Shown here: positions 28,965-38,422 of the stretch, in pieces | How the letters are laid out: each line of letters opens with the position of its first letter | Numbering within the stretch: position 1 is the stretch's first letter | Assembly: GCA_024742665.1 (NCBI GenBank) | Contig: JANSYA010000005.1 | Span: 124,001 to 188,000, forward strand | Direction: 5' to 3' | DNA: 64,000 nt | Origin: a bacterium | GTDB lineage: Bacteria; Spirochaetota; Leptospiria; Leptospirales; Leptonemataceae | Position numbers and translations under genes: made by a program | The notes under the pieces: generated by a model | Seen by the model: only the letters and a program-made list of their open reading frames with translations | Databases searched by the model: none | What the model was told of the DNA's origin: nothing

Positions 28965-29900
28965 ATGAGCATCTTGCAGGGCAAATATCATTTTCTCATC
29001 AATCCGAAATCTTCGGGCGGCTACACCGGACGTAATTGGAGCGACCTGCAGGCCGTCATTCGAAAGCAGGTCGGCGACTTCACCTACGAATTCACGGACA
29101 GCCCCGGCGCTGCGACCCGCCTGGCTGCACGGGCGCTGAAGAATAAAGTCGATTTGATCGCGGTCGTCGGCGGCGATGGGACCATCTCCGAAACCGTGAA
29201 CGGCTTCTTCGAACCCGGCGTTCCCAAACGCAAAGTCCCGGTTGCGATTCTGAACCAGGGCACGGGCGGGGATTTTTGCCGAACCCTGGGCGTGCCGACT
29301 GATTTACACCTGGCCCTGCAGACCATCAAGAGCGGGCGCGATGTGGCCTGCGATGTGGGGCGTGTGCAGTTTGTGGCGAACGACGGATCGGAGGCGACGC
29401 GCTATTTCGTAAACGTCGCCGGCTGCGGCATGGCCGGCGAGGTCGTGGAGGCGATCAACAAGAGCAAGAAACGCTTCGGAGGATTCAGCTATTTCCTGAC
29501 TTCCGCCGGCAAGCTGCTGTCGTATCGAAAGCGGGCGATTCGGGTCCAGTGGGACGACGATTCTCGCACCGAACATCGCATTGTTAGCCTGGCGATCTGC
29601 AACGGGCAATTCTTCGGAGGCGGCATGCAGGTCAGCCCGTACTCGGAGCTCTCCGACGGCAAATTCGAGATCGTGCTGATCCAGGACTGGAACATCGTCC
29701 AGTCGCTGTGGTACTCCAAAAATATGTACAACGGCAGCATCGGCGCCTGTCGCGGCGTCGACATGCGCTCCGCAACCCGCATCACGGTTGAACCGGTGCG
29801 GGAAGGCGAATCGGTGCTCATCGACATCGACGGCGAAAGCCCGGGACGTTTGCCCTTAACGGCCGAAATCCAGCCGGCGGCGGTTCATTTTCGCATTTAG
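28965..29900 (+). CDS. Diacylglycerol kinase-family lipid kinase
   Basis: 311 residues, cytoplasmic. N-terminal catalytic domain: HFLINPKSSGG (nucleotide loop), VDLIAVVGGDGTISETVNGF (the GGDGT motif), and ILNQGTGGDFCRTLG. A C-terminal beta domain ends DGESPGRLPLTAEIQPAAV, typical of DagK/YegS-type kinases that phosphorylate diacylglycerol, sphingosine or other lipids. ATG start, 65 bases from the divergent AGPS-like gene. Good family call; lipid specificity is open. Confidence 0.9.
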   Translation: MSILQGKYHFLINPKSSGGYTGRNWSDLQAVIRKQVGDFTYEFTDSPGAATRLAARALKNKVDLIAVVGGDGTISETVNGFFEPGVPKRKVPVAILNQGTGGDFCRTLGVPTDLHLALQTIKSGRDVACDVGRVQFVANDGSEATRYFVNVAGCGMAGEVVEAINKSKKRFGGFSYFLTSAGKLLSYRKRAIRVQWDDDSRTEHRIVSLAICNGQFFGGGMQVSPYSELSDGKFEIVLIQDWNIVQSLWYSKNMYNGSIGACRGVDMRSATRITVEPVREGESVLIDIDGESPGRLPLTAEIQPAAVHFRI

Positions 29901-29910
29901 GCTCTGGCGC

Positions 29911-30180
29911 TCAGGCCGCCTGTTCGGCCTTTGCTTTACGATCGACCCGTGGAAAGACATGCGCGACGACGCGCTCCGCAATCAATCGCCCCCCGCGAAT
30001 CGCACCGACGATCGTGACGTTCTGTCCATTCAGGGCGTTGATTTTGCTGCTGGTCCGCACGATCCGTCTGCGACGATCGCCATCCTTATAAATTAAATAG
30101 GCGCGCCCGCGCGTGTTTTTTCGGTAGATTCCCTGATAGACAAATTGCTCGCTGTAAGCGATCTTTGCGTTTTTCTGCAT
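29911..30180 (-). CDS. Small basic beta-rich protein, function unknown
   Basis: 89 residues from ATG 30180, which has GGGAG at a good distance upstream; an in-frame start at 30327 lacks such a site and adds an odd extension. The sequence QGIYRKNTRGRAYLIYKDGD followed by basic RRRRIVRTSSKIN and NGQNVTIVGAIRGGRLIAERV suggests a compact all-beta fold of OB type with positively charged face. No family recognised. It is convergent with the lipid kinase and divergent from an exported protein. Confidence 0.55.
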   Translation of the reverse strand: MQKNAKIAYSEQFVYQGIYRKNTRGRAYLIYKDGDRRRRIVRTSSKINALNGQNVTIVGAIRGGRLIAERVVAHVFPRVDRKAKAEQAA

Positions 30181-30250
30181 TTCCCGGTCTCCCTTTGAGT
30201 TTACTGGAGAGGGTTCCCGCTGCGTGCAGCGTTCCGCGTTTTTTAATCCT

Positions 30251-31024
30251 ATGACCCTGGTCGAAAAATTTTTATCATCTCGCAGCTCGCGCACAATCCT
30301 TTCGCGCGGCAATTCCTTAATTCGCATTGCAATCTTGATGGCGATCGCTTTCGGCGCTATCAGTCCACAGCTGCACGCCAGGGCGGAGGCCGGCTTGTTT
30401 TGCGGCTATCGTTTTGCCCTGCCCGGCGATCAAGGCGATGAAACGCGCTGGCGTTTGATTCAGAACGAACCCGAGTTAATGATCTACGAATCGTCTTCAA
30501 AAATCGACGCTACGGGCGGCGCGCGAATGGAAGCCCAGTGGCTGTTCAGCTGCAATTCAAATCCGGCGCGAACCAGCCAGGTATCGGAAATCCGCGATGC
30601 AGCCGAAGCCCGCGGTCAGGTGATCCATCAGCTGGAAGAGGTCGCACTCGATCGCGAGGTGCTGGCGGCGGTGTTTACACGCACGCGAGTTTTCGAAGGC
30701 AATCGGGTCAAAAGCGTGGAAGCCTATTTCGCCACCCGCGATCTGGAATATCGAATCTTCGCACTCCCGGCGCGCGGTGGTTCGGGTCAAATCCCGTCGG
30801 CAGCATATCTAAAACTGGATCAGCTCCTGCGCGAAACTCTGGATCGACTGCGCTTCGCCGGAGAAATTCAACCAACGATTACCGAGGCCGACTATCGCGC
30901 TCGACTATATATGGCCGGCGGTGCCGGTGCGGTGCTGGTGATTCTGCTGTTCGCCTTCGCTCTGCGGATTCTACTTGGAAAAGCGAAGCAGGCGACGACC
31001 GGGAATGAAAACGGCCGATCGTAA
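30251..31024 (+). CDS. Exported protein with C-terminal membrane anchor, unknown function
   Basis: 257 residues from the ATG at 30251 (a GTG at 30224 is also in frame). Signal peptide LIRIAILMAIAFGAISPQLHA with likely cleavage after HARA. The body has one disulfide-capable pair (FCGYRF and FSCNSN). A C-terminal membrane helix, GGAGAVLVILLFAFALRILL, is followed by a short basic tail. So the domain is periplasmic and anchored at its C-terminus. No domain recognised. Convergent with the STAS gene. Confidence 0.6.
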   Translation: MTLVEKFLSSRSSRTILSRGNSLIRIAILMAIAFGAISPQLHARAEAGLFCGYRFALPGDQGDETRWRLIQNEPELMIYESSSKIDATGGARMEAQWLFSCNSNPARTSQVSEIRDAAEARGQVIHQLEEVALDREVLAAVFTRTRVFEGNRVKSVEAYFATRDLEYRIFALPARGGSGQIPSAAYLKLDQLLRETLDRLRFAGEIQPTITEADYRARLYMAGGAGAVLVILLFAFALRILLGKAKQATTGNENGRS

Positions 31025-31041
31025 AACTCGATTGATACGAT

Positions 31042-31404
31042 TCAGGAACCAGAGATGCCTTTCTGAATCGCTTTGAGCGCTTCATCCATCGTATCGTAGC
31101 AATTGAGGTACTGCGAGGAACGGGTGATACGCATCAAATTGGCTACCTTGCCGTTCAGGTTGGCAATATAGAATTGACCTTCATAACCTTTAATTTGCTG
31201 GTGAATGCGAATCAGGCCGCCCATACCGGATGAATCTACAAAGCTGGTTTCTTTGAGATTCAAAACCACATTGGGCGGAGTCTTCTCGACCAGCGCTTTG
31301 AAGTCGTCCAGGAGTTCCGTTACGTTAAACATATCGATCTGCGGCAAATGCAGATTGACAATGCAAACCTGGTCCTGTTGTTCAACGTCGAAAATACTAC
31401 TCAT
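31042..31404 (-). CDS. STAS-domain anti-sigma factor antagonist
   Basis: 120 residues, a single STAS domain. The phosphorylation loop is DSSGMGGLIRIHQ, with the conserved Ser after Asp that anti-sigma kinases modify (SpoIIAA type). TPPNVVLNLKETSFV is the beta strand before it. Such proteins free a sigma factor or switch a regulator when unphosphorylated. No kinase or phosphatase partner is adjacent. ATG 31404 fits the family start; a GTG at 31431 preceded by AAAGGG is an alternative. Divergent from the TPR lipoprotein. Confidence 0.87.
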   Translation of the reverse strand: MSSIFDVEQQDQVCIVNLHLPQIDMFNVTELLDDFKALVEKTPPNVVLNLKETSFVDSSGMGGLIRIHQQIKGYEGQFYIANLNGKVANLMRITRSSQYLNCYDTMDEALKAIQKGISGS

Positions 31405-31530
31405 ACGAATACCGAAGTTTGCGCGAAGCACCCTTTCGTTTCGTTCGGAGGCCGCAGCCTCACGCCCGGCATACTATGGGATATATTTTTCTACGGGGGG
31501 CAACCGATTTTCATACCACATGGTAAGAAT

Positions 31531-32784
31531 TTGAAACACAGGCCATTTCATCGACGCATTGCGGCGTTCCTTCTGGTGCTACTTATCCCGGGATACATGT
31601 TTATCGCGGGATGCGCGACGCCAGCGGGCATCCAATCCGAAGCGGCAGCCGCCCCTCATGCATCCGTGCCGCCCGCTGCGGCGGAAGACCTGCAAGCGGC
31701 GCGCACAGCCTATGCCCGCGGAGATTTCGAGAACGCGGCGAATCTGACGCAATCAGCGCTCCGGCTGGCCCCTGATCATGCTCCGGCCCATCTGTTATCC
31801 GCCAGAATTTTTGATGCCCGGGACCAGTTTCCGGAAGCGCGCGCTGCGGTCGAACGCTGCCTGGAACTGAATCCCGACAGCGCGGCCGGCTGGCGACTGC
31901 TCGGTTATCTCCATCTGAATCGGGGCCGGTGGGAAGCCTCGGCCGCCGCGAGCCAGCGGGCGATAGACATCGATTCAACGAACGTAGGCGGCCAGATCAA
32001 TCTCGGTTATGCCCTGTATCGATTGGGCAGCCCGGACCGCGCCTACTATCACTATCAAAAAGCGCTCGCATTGGCGCCCCGCAACAAACAGGCTCTAATC
32101 TATTCGGGCCTGCTGCTAACAGACATGCGGCGCATCGACGAAGCCCGTCGTCGCTTTGCCGACGCCGCACGCTACCATCCCAATGACGCCGAAGCGCACT
32201 TTCGTCTGGGCGCACTCATCGCGACCGAAGTTCTGCCGCCGGATACTGACGCAGATCGCGCGAAAAGCGACCAAACGAATCGATCGCCTGAATGGAAGGC
32301 CAGGTATCGCGAAGCGCGCTATCATCTGGAACAGAGCGCTCTTCTGCAATCGGAGCAGTCCGAAGCCTATCGAGTGCTAACGTTTTTGCATCTGCGAGCC
32401 GGAGAATTCGAACGCGCGATCATCACCGGCAGGGTCGCGCTGGCCATGAATTCGCAGGATATCGCGACGCGTTTCAATCTCGGCCTGGCTTTTTATCGCA
32501 CCGCCGAGTACGCCACGGCCAAGAAGCTCTTCGCACAGGTTCTGGAAGTCTACCCGGACACGAGCGACGCGCGCATCTTTCTCGGCAATGCGTGCATGCG
32601 CCTGGGCGAACTGGACGCCGCCATCAAACACTTCGAACTGCTGCTCGAACGAAATCCGGCGCACCCGGAAGCTCATATCAATCTGTGGCGCATCTATCAA
32701 ACGCCCGGGCACCGCGATCCAGTCGCCGCCGAAAAGCATCGCGCCGCAGCTTGCGACGCGGGCGTGACTTCCGCCTGCGATTGA
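31531..32784 (+). CDS. TPR-repeat lipoprotein
   Basis: 417 residues from TTG 31531. Signal PFHRRIAAFLLVLLIPGYMF leads to IAGCATPAG, a lipobox. Then about nine tetratricopeptide repeats, e.g. AARTAYARGDFENAANLTQ, GYALYRLGSPDRAYYHYQKA, GNACMRLGELDAAIKHFELL, over about residues 50-390. TPR lipoproteins act as assembly or binding scaffolds at the outer membrane (as with PilF or BamD); the specific role is not known. The start is uncertain: the TTG gives a proper signal peptide, while longer in-frame starts run into the divergent STAS gene. Confidence 0.8.
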   Translation: MKHRPFHRRIAAFLLVLLIPGYMFIAGCATPAGIQSEAAAAPHASVPPAAAEDLQAARTAYARGDFENAANLTQSALRLAPDHAPAHLLSARIFDARDQFPEARAAVERCLELNPDSAAGWRLLGYLHLNRGRWEASAAASQRAIDIDSTNVGGQINLGYALYRLGSPDRAYYHYQKALALAPRNKQALIYSGLLLTDMRRIDEARRRFADAARYHPNDAEAHFRLGALIATEVLPPDTDADRAKSDQTNRSPEWKARYREARYHLEQSALLQSEQSEAYRVLTFLHLRAGEFERAIITGRVALAMNSQDIATRFNLGLAFYRTAEYATAKKLFAQVLEVYPDTSDARIFLGNACMRLGELDAAIKHFELLLERNPAHPEAHINLWRIYQTPGHRDPVAAEKHRAAACDAGVTSACD

Positions 32785-32788
32785 TCGG

Positions 32789-35071
32789 CTATTGCTCTTT
32801 CAGCGGACGGCTGGACTCGCCGTGGGATTCGGTGCGCAGAATATGCTCGGAGCGAATGTCGGCGAGCGTCGCAGCCCCGCACAGATTCATGGTCTTGCGC
32901 AGCTCGCCGGCATACTGCGAATACAAAAATTTCACCGCGGAAACGCCGCCGCCCACCGCGGCAATTGCCAGAGTGCGACCCACCAGCACGGCATCCGCGC
33001 CGAGTGCGAGCATCTTGTAGGCGTCCTGCCCCGAACGCACGCCTCCGTCGACCAGGAGCGGCACGCGCTGCCTCACAGCCGCCGCCACGCCCGGTAAAAC
33101 GCGCGCCGTGCCGGGCATATCGTCCAACACACGTCCGCCGTGATTGCTCACGACAATCGCGTCAACGCCGGCGGCAATCGCCAGCTCCGCGTCCTCCGGC
33201 GATAGCACACCCTTTAGAACGAAAGGCAGACGCGTTTGATCGCGCAGCGCGCGAATCGAATCAAAGCCCCGCGCGACGGTCGACTGTCCCCGGAGCTGCA
33301 TGGTCTTAAACGAAATCGCGTCGATGTCCATTCCGACGGCGAGCACGCCCATCGCCTCGGCTTCCTGAAATCGGCGGACCAACGCGTCGCTATCGGCACG
33401 GGGCTTAAAAATCGCAACGCCCAGCCCCTCCACCGTCGAGAGCGCTTTGAGTATCGTTTTATACTTTTCCGGAGATGCGCCGTCCCCCACCCAGCCCAGG
33501 CTGCCGTGCTGCCGACTGCCTTCCAGCAGGATGCGGGCGAATTCGAATTCTTCGATGGCGCCCTGCAGATTCGTAACGGCCCCGGTCATCGGAGCGGCGA
33601 AGATCGGATGTTCAAATTTGCGGCCGAATAGTTCAATCGTCGGATCCACCTGCACCGACTCGCGAATATAGCGCGGCACAATTCGATACTCGGCCAGCGC
33701 TTTCGCGTTGTCCTGAAAAGTAGACATGCGCCCCGTGCCGCCCATTCCGGGGACGCCGCTCGCGCAGTTATCTCCATCGCAACTTTTACAAACCCAGCAA
33801 ATGCGATCCGTGAAACGCGCCCGGGCGCGTTCTTCCACCTGCTTCCAGTCGACGGAAAACGAATCGTCCACCTCCAGTTCCAGCATCTCCATCGCCTGAC
33901 GGGCGGCGGCTTCGGCCTCGGCCAGAGTATCCCCGGTGGCAAGCACGTGCCCGGCCTTATCGATATTGCTCGTGGCGACTGGAATCACGTCGCCCGGCTT
34001 GCGCGAAAAGACGACCAGCTCGACCCCGGGGACCCGTTCCATCGCTTCTTTGCCGCTGAAGGCCAGAATCTTACCCGGCCGGCTCAATATACCGCGCTCA
34101 ATCGCCACGCGTTTTCGCGGCGGATCCAGTGCGTCCGGTTCTTCACCCAGAGCGATCTGCACGGCGGCCCGCAACAAATTCACCCCCGATGAAAGCGGAT
34201 AGGTATGCGAGGACATGAATCCGCCCGACAGCCGGGCGGCGACTTCTCCCACTTTAACTCCATCTGGAGTAACCTTAAGGTCGCCCTTGCCGGCGCCGGT
34301 GTGAATTCCCAGGGCGCGCATGGCGTCGGCCATCACCTGCTCCGCTTCGGCGAGAATCTCCGGCGCCAGCGCCGACGGCATATTGTGGCCGAGCTCGACG
34401 AAATAGGGTTCCCGATCAATGATGCGATCGGCGATACCCGTGAGGCGAAAGGACTCCCCCTGGTTCCAGGTCAACGCGTCGACCGAGAGTTCCGGTCCGC
34501 TCATAAATTCTTCGAGAATCATTTCGCCGGTCGGGCTGTGCTTTTTTGCATGGCGAAAGGCCGCGTAGATTTCTTCGCGAGTGTTAACTTTGATCACGCC
34601 GCGAGCGCCCATGTTGTCGGCGGGTTTGAGTACTAACGGAAACTGCAGTTCGTCCATCGCCTCGCGGGCTTCTTTCAGCGACCAAACCGAATGAAAGCCT
34701 GGCACCGGTACGCCGTGGGCGCGCAGCCGTTTGCGCATCAGGACCTTGTTGCTCGCGGCTTCGGCGTCGGCGTAGCGAATGCCCGGCAGATCGAGGGTTC
34801 CAGCGATGGCGGCCACCGCTCGACTGGCGTCAGTGCCGGCGGTGATGACGCCGTGGATCGGCAGCAATTCGCGCAGCTTCCGGGCTTCACGAACGCAGCC
34901 GTCAATGTCGCGCGTGCTCATCAGCACCGTCCGATTGGCGAGCTGCATGCCGGGGGCTTCGGCCGACATATCGAAGACGATCGGAGCGATGCCCATCTCC
35001 CGGGTGGTCTGGATTAGCGGCACCTGCAGAAAGCCACCGCCAATAATGATCAGATTACGTCGCATATACAA
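32789..35071 (-). CDS. ATP-grasp ligase fused to FMN alpha-hydroxy-acid oxidase
   Basis: 760 residues. Residues 1-about 405: ATP-grasp, with [14 protein letters not shown] (pre-ATP-grasp start), [19 protein letters not shown] (ATP loop), [14 protein letters not shown], and [20 protein letters not shown], like amino-acid or carboxylate ligases. Residues about 420-745: FMN-dependent alpha-hydroxy-acid dehydrogenase domain, with a four-Cys cluster [12 protein letters not shown], the catalytic [13 protein letters not shown] (His of the lactate oxidase family) and [20 protein letters not shown] for FMN phosphate. The Cys cluster is common in stand-alone clostridial relatives; the fusion to ATP-grasp is unusual. 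Both halves look intact. The second codon M at 35065 is an alternative start. No reaction can be assigned with confidence. Confidence 0.83.
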   Translation of the reverse strand: MYMRRNLIIIGGGFLQVPLIQTTREMGIAPIVFDMSAEAPGMQLANRTVLMSTRDIDGCVREARKLRELLPIHGVITAGTDASRAVAAIAGTLDLPGIRYADAEAASNKVLMRKRLRAHGVPVPGFHSVWSLKEAREAMDELQFPLVLKPADNMGARGVIKVNTREEIYAAFRHAKKHSPTGEMILEEFMSGPELSVDALTWNQGESFRLTGIADRIIDREPYFVELGHNMPSALAPEILAEAEQVMADAMRALGIHTGAGKGDLKVTPDGVKVGEVAARLSGGFMSSHTYPLSSGVNLLRAAVQIALGEEPDALDPPRKRVAIERGILSRPGKILAFSGKEAMERVPGVELVVFSRKPGDVIPVATSNIDKAGHVLATGDTLAEAEAAARQAMEMLELEVDDSFSVDWKQVEERARARFTDRICWVCKSCDGDNCASGVPGMGGTGRMSTFQDNAKALAEYRIVPRYIRESVQVDPTIELFGRKFEHPIFAAPMTGAVTNLQGAIEEFEFARILLEGSRQHGSLGWVGDGASPEKYKTILKALSTVEGLGVAIFKPRADSDALVRRFQEAEAMGVLAVGMDIDAISFKTMQLRGQSTVARGFDSIRALRDQTRLPFVLKGVLSPEDAELAIAAGVDAIVVSNHGGRVLDDMPGTARVLPGVAAAVRQRVPLLVDGGVRSGQDAYKMLALGADAVLVGRTLAIAAVGGGVSAVKFLYSQYAGELRKTMNLCGAATLADIRSEHILRTESHGESSRPLKEQ

Positions 35072-35266
35072 TTCTCATTCGCGGACGGGTCCGCGTTCAG
35101 ATTATCGGAAATTTTACTAAAAACTGTTCTAATTCCCGAAAAAGCGAACCGCGGAAAGAACGCCTGGAATTATCATTTAAAGAATAAGGGCCGTAAAAAT
35201 GTCTACCTATCCGGGTCTTCTATAGCGTGGTACAGTCATTTTCTCAGCCGATCCGGTCGAATTCCT

Positions 35267-37195
35267 ATGAGCCAGTCTGAAACTAAAAACAGCAGTCGCC
35301 CCACGCGCTTCGATGTAATCGTGGTCGGCGGCGGACACGCGGGAGCGGAAGCGGCCCATGCTACCGCGAAGGCCGGCCTGAAGACGCTGCTGGTCACCAT
35401 GAATCTGGACACGATCGGCCAGATGTCCTGCAATCCGGCCATCGGCGGAATCGCCAAAGGCCACATGGTTCGTGAAATAGACGCCCTCGGCGGGATAATG
35501 GGCCGGGTGATCGACGAAACCGGCATTCACTTCAAGATGCTCAATCGCTCGAAGGGTCCAGCTGTCTGGGCGCCACGGGCACAGGCCGAGAAGCGCGATT
35601 ACCAGAACCTGGTCAAATGGATGCTGGAAGCCACGCCGAATCTCTCATTTTATCAGGACACCTGCGAAAGCCTGCTAATCGAAAACGATACGGTCAAAGG
35701 CGTTGTCACCGGTCGGGGACAGGAGTTTGAAGCCGGCTACGTCATGCTGACGACCGGGACCTTCTTACAGGGATTGATTCATATCGGCGAGTTCCAGCAG
35801 CAGTCCGGTCGGATCGCCGAGCAGAGTGCGATGGGACTCTCGGATTGCCTGAGCCACTATGGCTTCCAGCTGGCCCGTCTGAAGACCGGAACGCCGCCCC
35901 GGGTTTTACTCCGCACGATCGACCTGAGCGTATGCGAAGAACAGGCCCCCGACGAAATTCCCCAGCCCTTTTCGTTCGCGACGGATCGCATCACCCGTCC
36001 GCAGATCTCATGTTATATCACCGCGACCAACAGCGCGACTCACGAAATCGTGAAGGCCAATCTGTTGCGCTCGCCGATGTATTCCGGCCAGATCCAGGGA
36101 ACCGGCCCGCGCTATTGCCCGAGTATCGAAGATAAGATCGTGCGCTTCGCCGACCGCGAACGCCACCAGGTTTTTATTGAACCAGAAGGTTACAGAACCG
36201 GCGAAGTCTATTTGAACGGAGTCTCCACCAGTCTGCCCGAAGAAGTGCAGTGGGATCTCGTGCGCAGCTGCCGCGGTCTGGAAGAGTGCGAAATCATCCG
36301 ACCCGGCTATGCGGTCGAGTACGACTACGTCGATCCGCGGGAGCTGACTCCGGATCTACAAACCAAAAAGATTCGCAACCTCTATTTCGCAGGACAGATC
36401 AACGGCACCACCGGCTACGAAGAGGCTGCCGCCCAGGGGCTCATGGCGGGTCTGAATATCATCCGTCGGGAGCGCGGCCAGGACCTATTTATTCTGGGTC
36501 GTGGGGAAGCCTATATCGGCGTGCTGATCGACGACCTGGTGCACAAAGGCGTCGAAGATCCCTATCGCATGTTCACCAGCCGGGCCGAACATCGTCTGCT
36601 GCTGCGCCAGGACAACGCGGATCAGCGGCTCATGAAGTACGGCAATCAGATGGGACTCGTTGCCGACGAGACTATGGCCGAAATGCGCGAGCACTACGAA
36701 CGAGTTTCGGAAATCCGAAGCCGCCTTGAGAAGACCGGACTGAAGCCCACGCCGCAGTATCACGCGATTCTGGAGCGAAAAAAGATCGATACACCGAAGT
36801 CCGCTCTCGGCAAAAGCATCGCGGCCTTTGTCCGCCGTCCGGATATTTCCATCGACGACTGCGTCGGCATGGTCGAGGGGCTCGATGAGCTTACGCCCGA
36901 ACAGCTAAAAGTCCTGGAGCTGGACATCAAATACGAAGGCTACGTCAAGCGCGAGCAGGAGAATATCGATCGCCGCGAGAAGACCCGCCTGATTAAAATC
37001 CCGGCCGATTTTAAGTACGACGAAATCGTCGGCCTGAAAACCGAAGCCGCGGCCAAGCTCGATCGTTTGCGACCGGTGGATCTCGAAAGCGCCAGCCGAA
37101 TTTCAGGAGTCGATCCGACCGACATCGATTTGATCTATATGCATCTGCGTGAGCCGGGCCGAAATGACCCGGCCTCAGTAGATGCGCGCCGCTAA
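35267..37195 (+). CDS. mnmG: tRNA uridine-5-carboxymethylaminomethyl modification enzyme, MnmG
   Basis: 642 residues, usual length. FAD-binding N-terminus [20 protein letters not shown], the MnmG blocks [20 protein letters not shown] and [14 protein letters not shown], then [16 protein letters not shown]. With MnmE it forms the wobble uridine modification at position 34 of certain tRNAs. ATG at 35267; a 195-base non-coding stretch upstream separates it from the divergent fusion gene. In many bacteria mnmG is directly followed by rsmG and parAB; here about 4.2 kb of other genes intervenes. Identification secure. Confidence 0.97.
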   Translation: MSQSETKNSSRPTRFDVIVVGGGHAGAEAAHATAKAGLKTLLVTMNLDTIGQMSCNPAIGGIAKGHMVREIDALGGIMGRVIDETGIHFKMLNRSKGPAVWAPRAQAEKRDYQNLVKWMLEATPNLSFYQDTCESLLIENDTVKGVVTGRGQEFEAGYVMLTTGTFLQGLIHIGEFQQQSGRIAEQSAMGLSDCLSHYGFQLARLKTGTPPRVLLRTIDLSVCEEQAPDEIPQPFSFATDRITRPQISCYITATNSATHEIVKANLLRSPMYSGQIQGTGPRYCPSIEDKIVRFADRERHQVFIEPEGYRTGEVYLNGVSTSLPEEVQWDLVRSCRGLEECEIIRPGYAVEYDYVDPRELTPDLQTKKIRNLYFAGQINGTTGYEEAAAQGLMAGLNIIRRERGQDLFILGRGEAYIGVLIDDLVHKGVEDPYRMFTSRAEHRLLLRQDNADQRLMKYGNQMGLVADETMAEMREHYERVSEIRSRLEKTGLKPTPQYHAILERKKIDTPKSALGKSIAAFVRRPDISIDDCVGMVEGLDELTPEQLKVLELDIKYEGYVKREQENIDRREKTRLIKIPADFKYDEIVGLKTEAAAKLDRLRPVDLESASRISGVDPTDIDLIYMHLREPGRNDPASVDARR

Positions 37196-37225
37196 TTCTG
37201 CGGCGAATATTCTAATCGGGGCCGC

Positions 37226-38314
37226 TCAGCGACCGGCGACACCCTTCGCACCGGCGGCGATCCGCACGATATAAAACCCGCCATCGCCCGCGCCTTCCGT
37301 GCCCCCGTTCAAGGCCGGCGAAAGATGCAAACGATTCGTAGCCACGTACAGCCATCCGTCGCCGCCGAAGCTCAGAGCGTCGGGCCAGTTCAAAAGGCGA
37401 TCGTCTTTTACCAGCGTCTTCAGTTCCCCGTCTTTGAGCACGTCGATCGAGTTGTTGGCCAGGTTCGTGAAATAGTGACGTCCCGCACGATCGGTCGAAG
37501 CGCCGTCAGACACCGGCTTCGGCCCGACGCGCTCGATCTTCAGGGCTGAGGTTTCGCCGGGGGATCGCAGCTGCTCCGCCGGCACGCTGTAGTAGCTGGT
37601 GCCGGACATCGGTCCAAAGAAAACCGTTTCTCCGTCTCTAGAGATCGTAATCGGATTGATTCCGATCCGCGCCGGCTGACCGCCCATGCTCACGACCTTT
37701 CCATCGACTACGACGTCGACGTCTTCAGGCTGAAACCCTTCCGCGCCGTCGAAGCGGTGGCTCGTAATCTCATCGGGATTGGAAAAATTCACAACGACGA
37801 TACCCGGCTGACCCGCACCGCCGATGTCCGCGATATATACAAATCCACGCTTCGCGTCGACCGCCAGGTCATTCAAGAAGCTGCCCGGCGCGCCGCTCTT
37901 CGCGGGGAACTCGTAGCGAATGTCCAGGCGCCCCGTCTTGATATCGAAGGCGAACAGGCGGGGCGCGATCGGCCGGACACCGAGACCATTATCGAGCACC
38001 CACAGGCGATCCTGCGTGTCGACCTGCACGCCGAGCACTGACCGAAATACATTTTCGCGACGCTCGGGATCAGCGTTCCAGCCCGCGTCGGGGTAGGCGG
38101 TCATGCGGCCGTCCGGGGTGATCTCCACGAGTCGAGCGGAACCTGGCCGGAATTGGTGCACGCTCGCGAAGACCCGATCATCCGAGGAGACGGTCACGTT
38201 GCCGGGGTTCTCTTTTAACTCAGCATAAACTTCGATCGTCCCCGGCGGAGGTCCGCAGTAGGTGAAGGCGACGGCGCCCAGCGCCAGTAGAGCAAACAGA
38301 CAAATACGTTTCAT
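37226..38314 (-). CDS. Lipoprotein, major royal jelly/SMP-30-like beta-propeller
   Basis: 362 residues. From ATG 38314: MKRICLFALLALGAVAFTYC, a signal peptide with relaxed lipobox, so probably a lipoprotein. The propeller shows LGVQVDTQDRLWVLDNGL, FLNDLAVDAKRGFVYIADIG and DGASTDRAGRHYFTNLANN. These are the hallmarks of the MRJP/dopachrome-tautomerase-related group. Members are sugar-acid lactonases or ligand-binding proteins; the substrate is unknown. It is convergent with mnmG and divergent from trpE, and is one of the genes that separate mnmG from rsmG. Confidence 0.8.
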   Translation of the reverse strand: MKRICLFALLALGAVAFTYCGPPPGTIEVYAELKENPGNVTVSSDDRVFASVHQFRPGSARLVEITPDGRMTAYPDAGWNADPERRENVFRSVLGVQVDTQDRLWVLDNGLGVRPIAPRLFAFDIKTGRLDIRYEFPAKSGAPGSFLNDLAVDAKRGFVYIADIGGAGQPGIVVVNFSNPDEITSHRFDGAEGFQPEDVDVVVDGKVVSMGGQPARIGINPITISRDGETVFFGPMSGTSYYSVPAEQLRSPGETSALKIERVGPKPVSDGASTDRAGRHYFTNLANNSIDVLKDGELKTLVKDDRLLNWPDALSFGGDGWLYVATNRLHLSPALNGGTEGAGDGGFYIVRIAAGAKGVAGR

Positions 38315-38422
38315 GTAACACAATCTATTACAATTCGCCTCCGTCGGAAAGTGCAAAGCTGCATCCCGGGCGTTTAAAAAGAATTGTTGCCGATCACCCG
38401 GCCGAAAAACTGAACCGGTACC

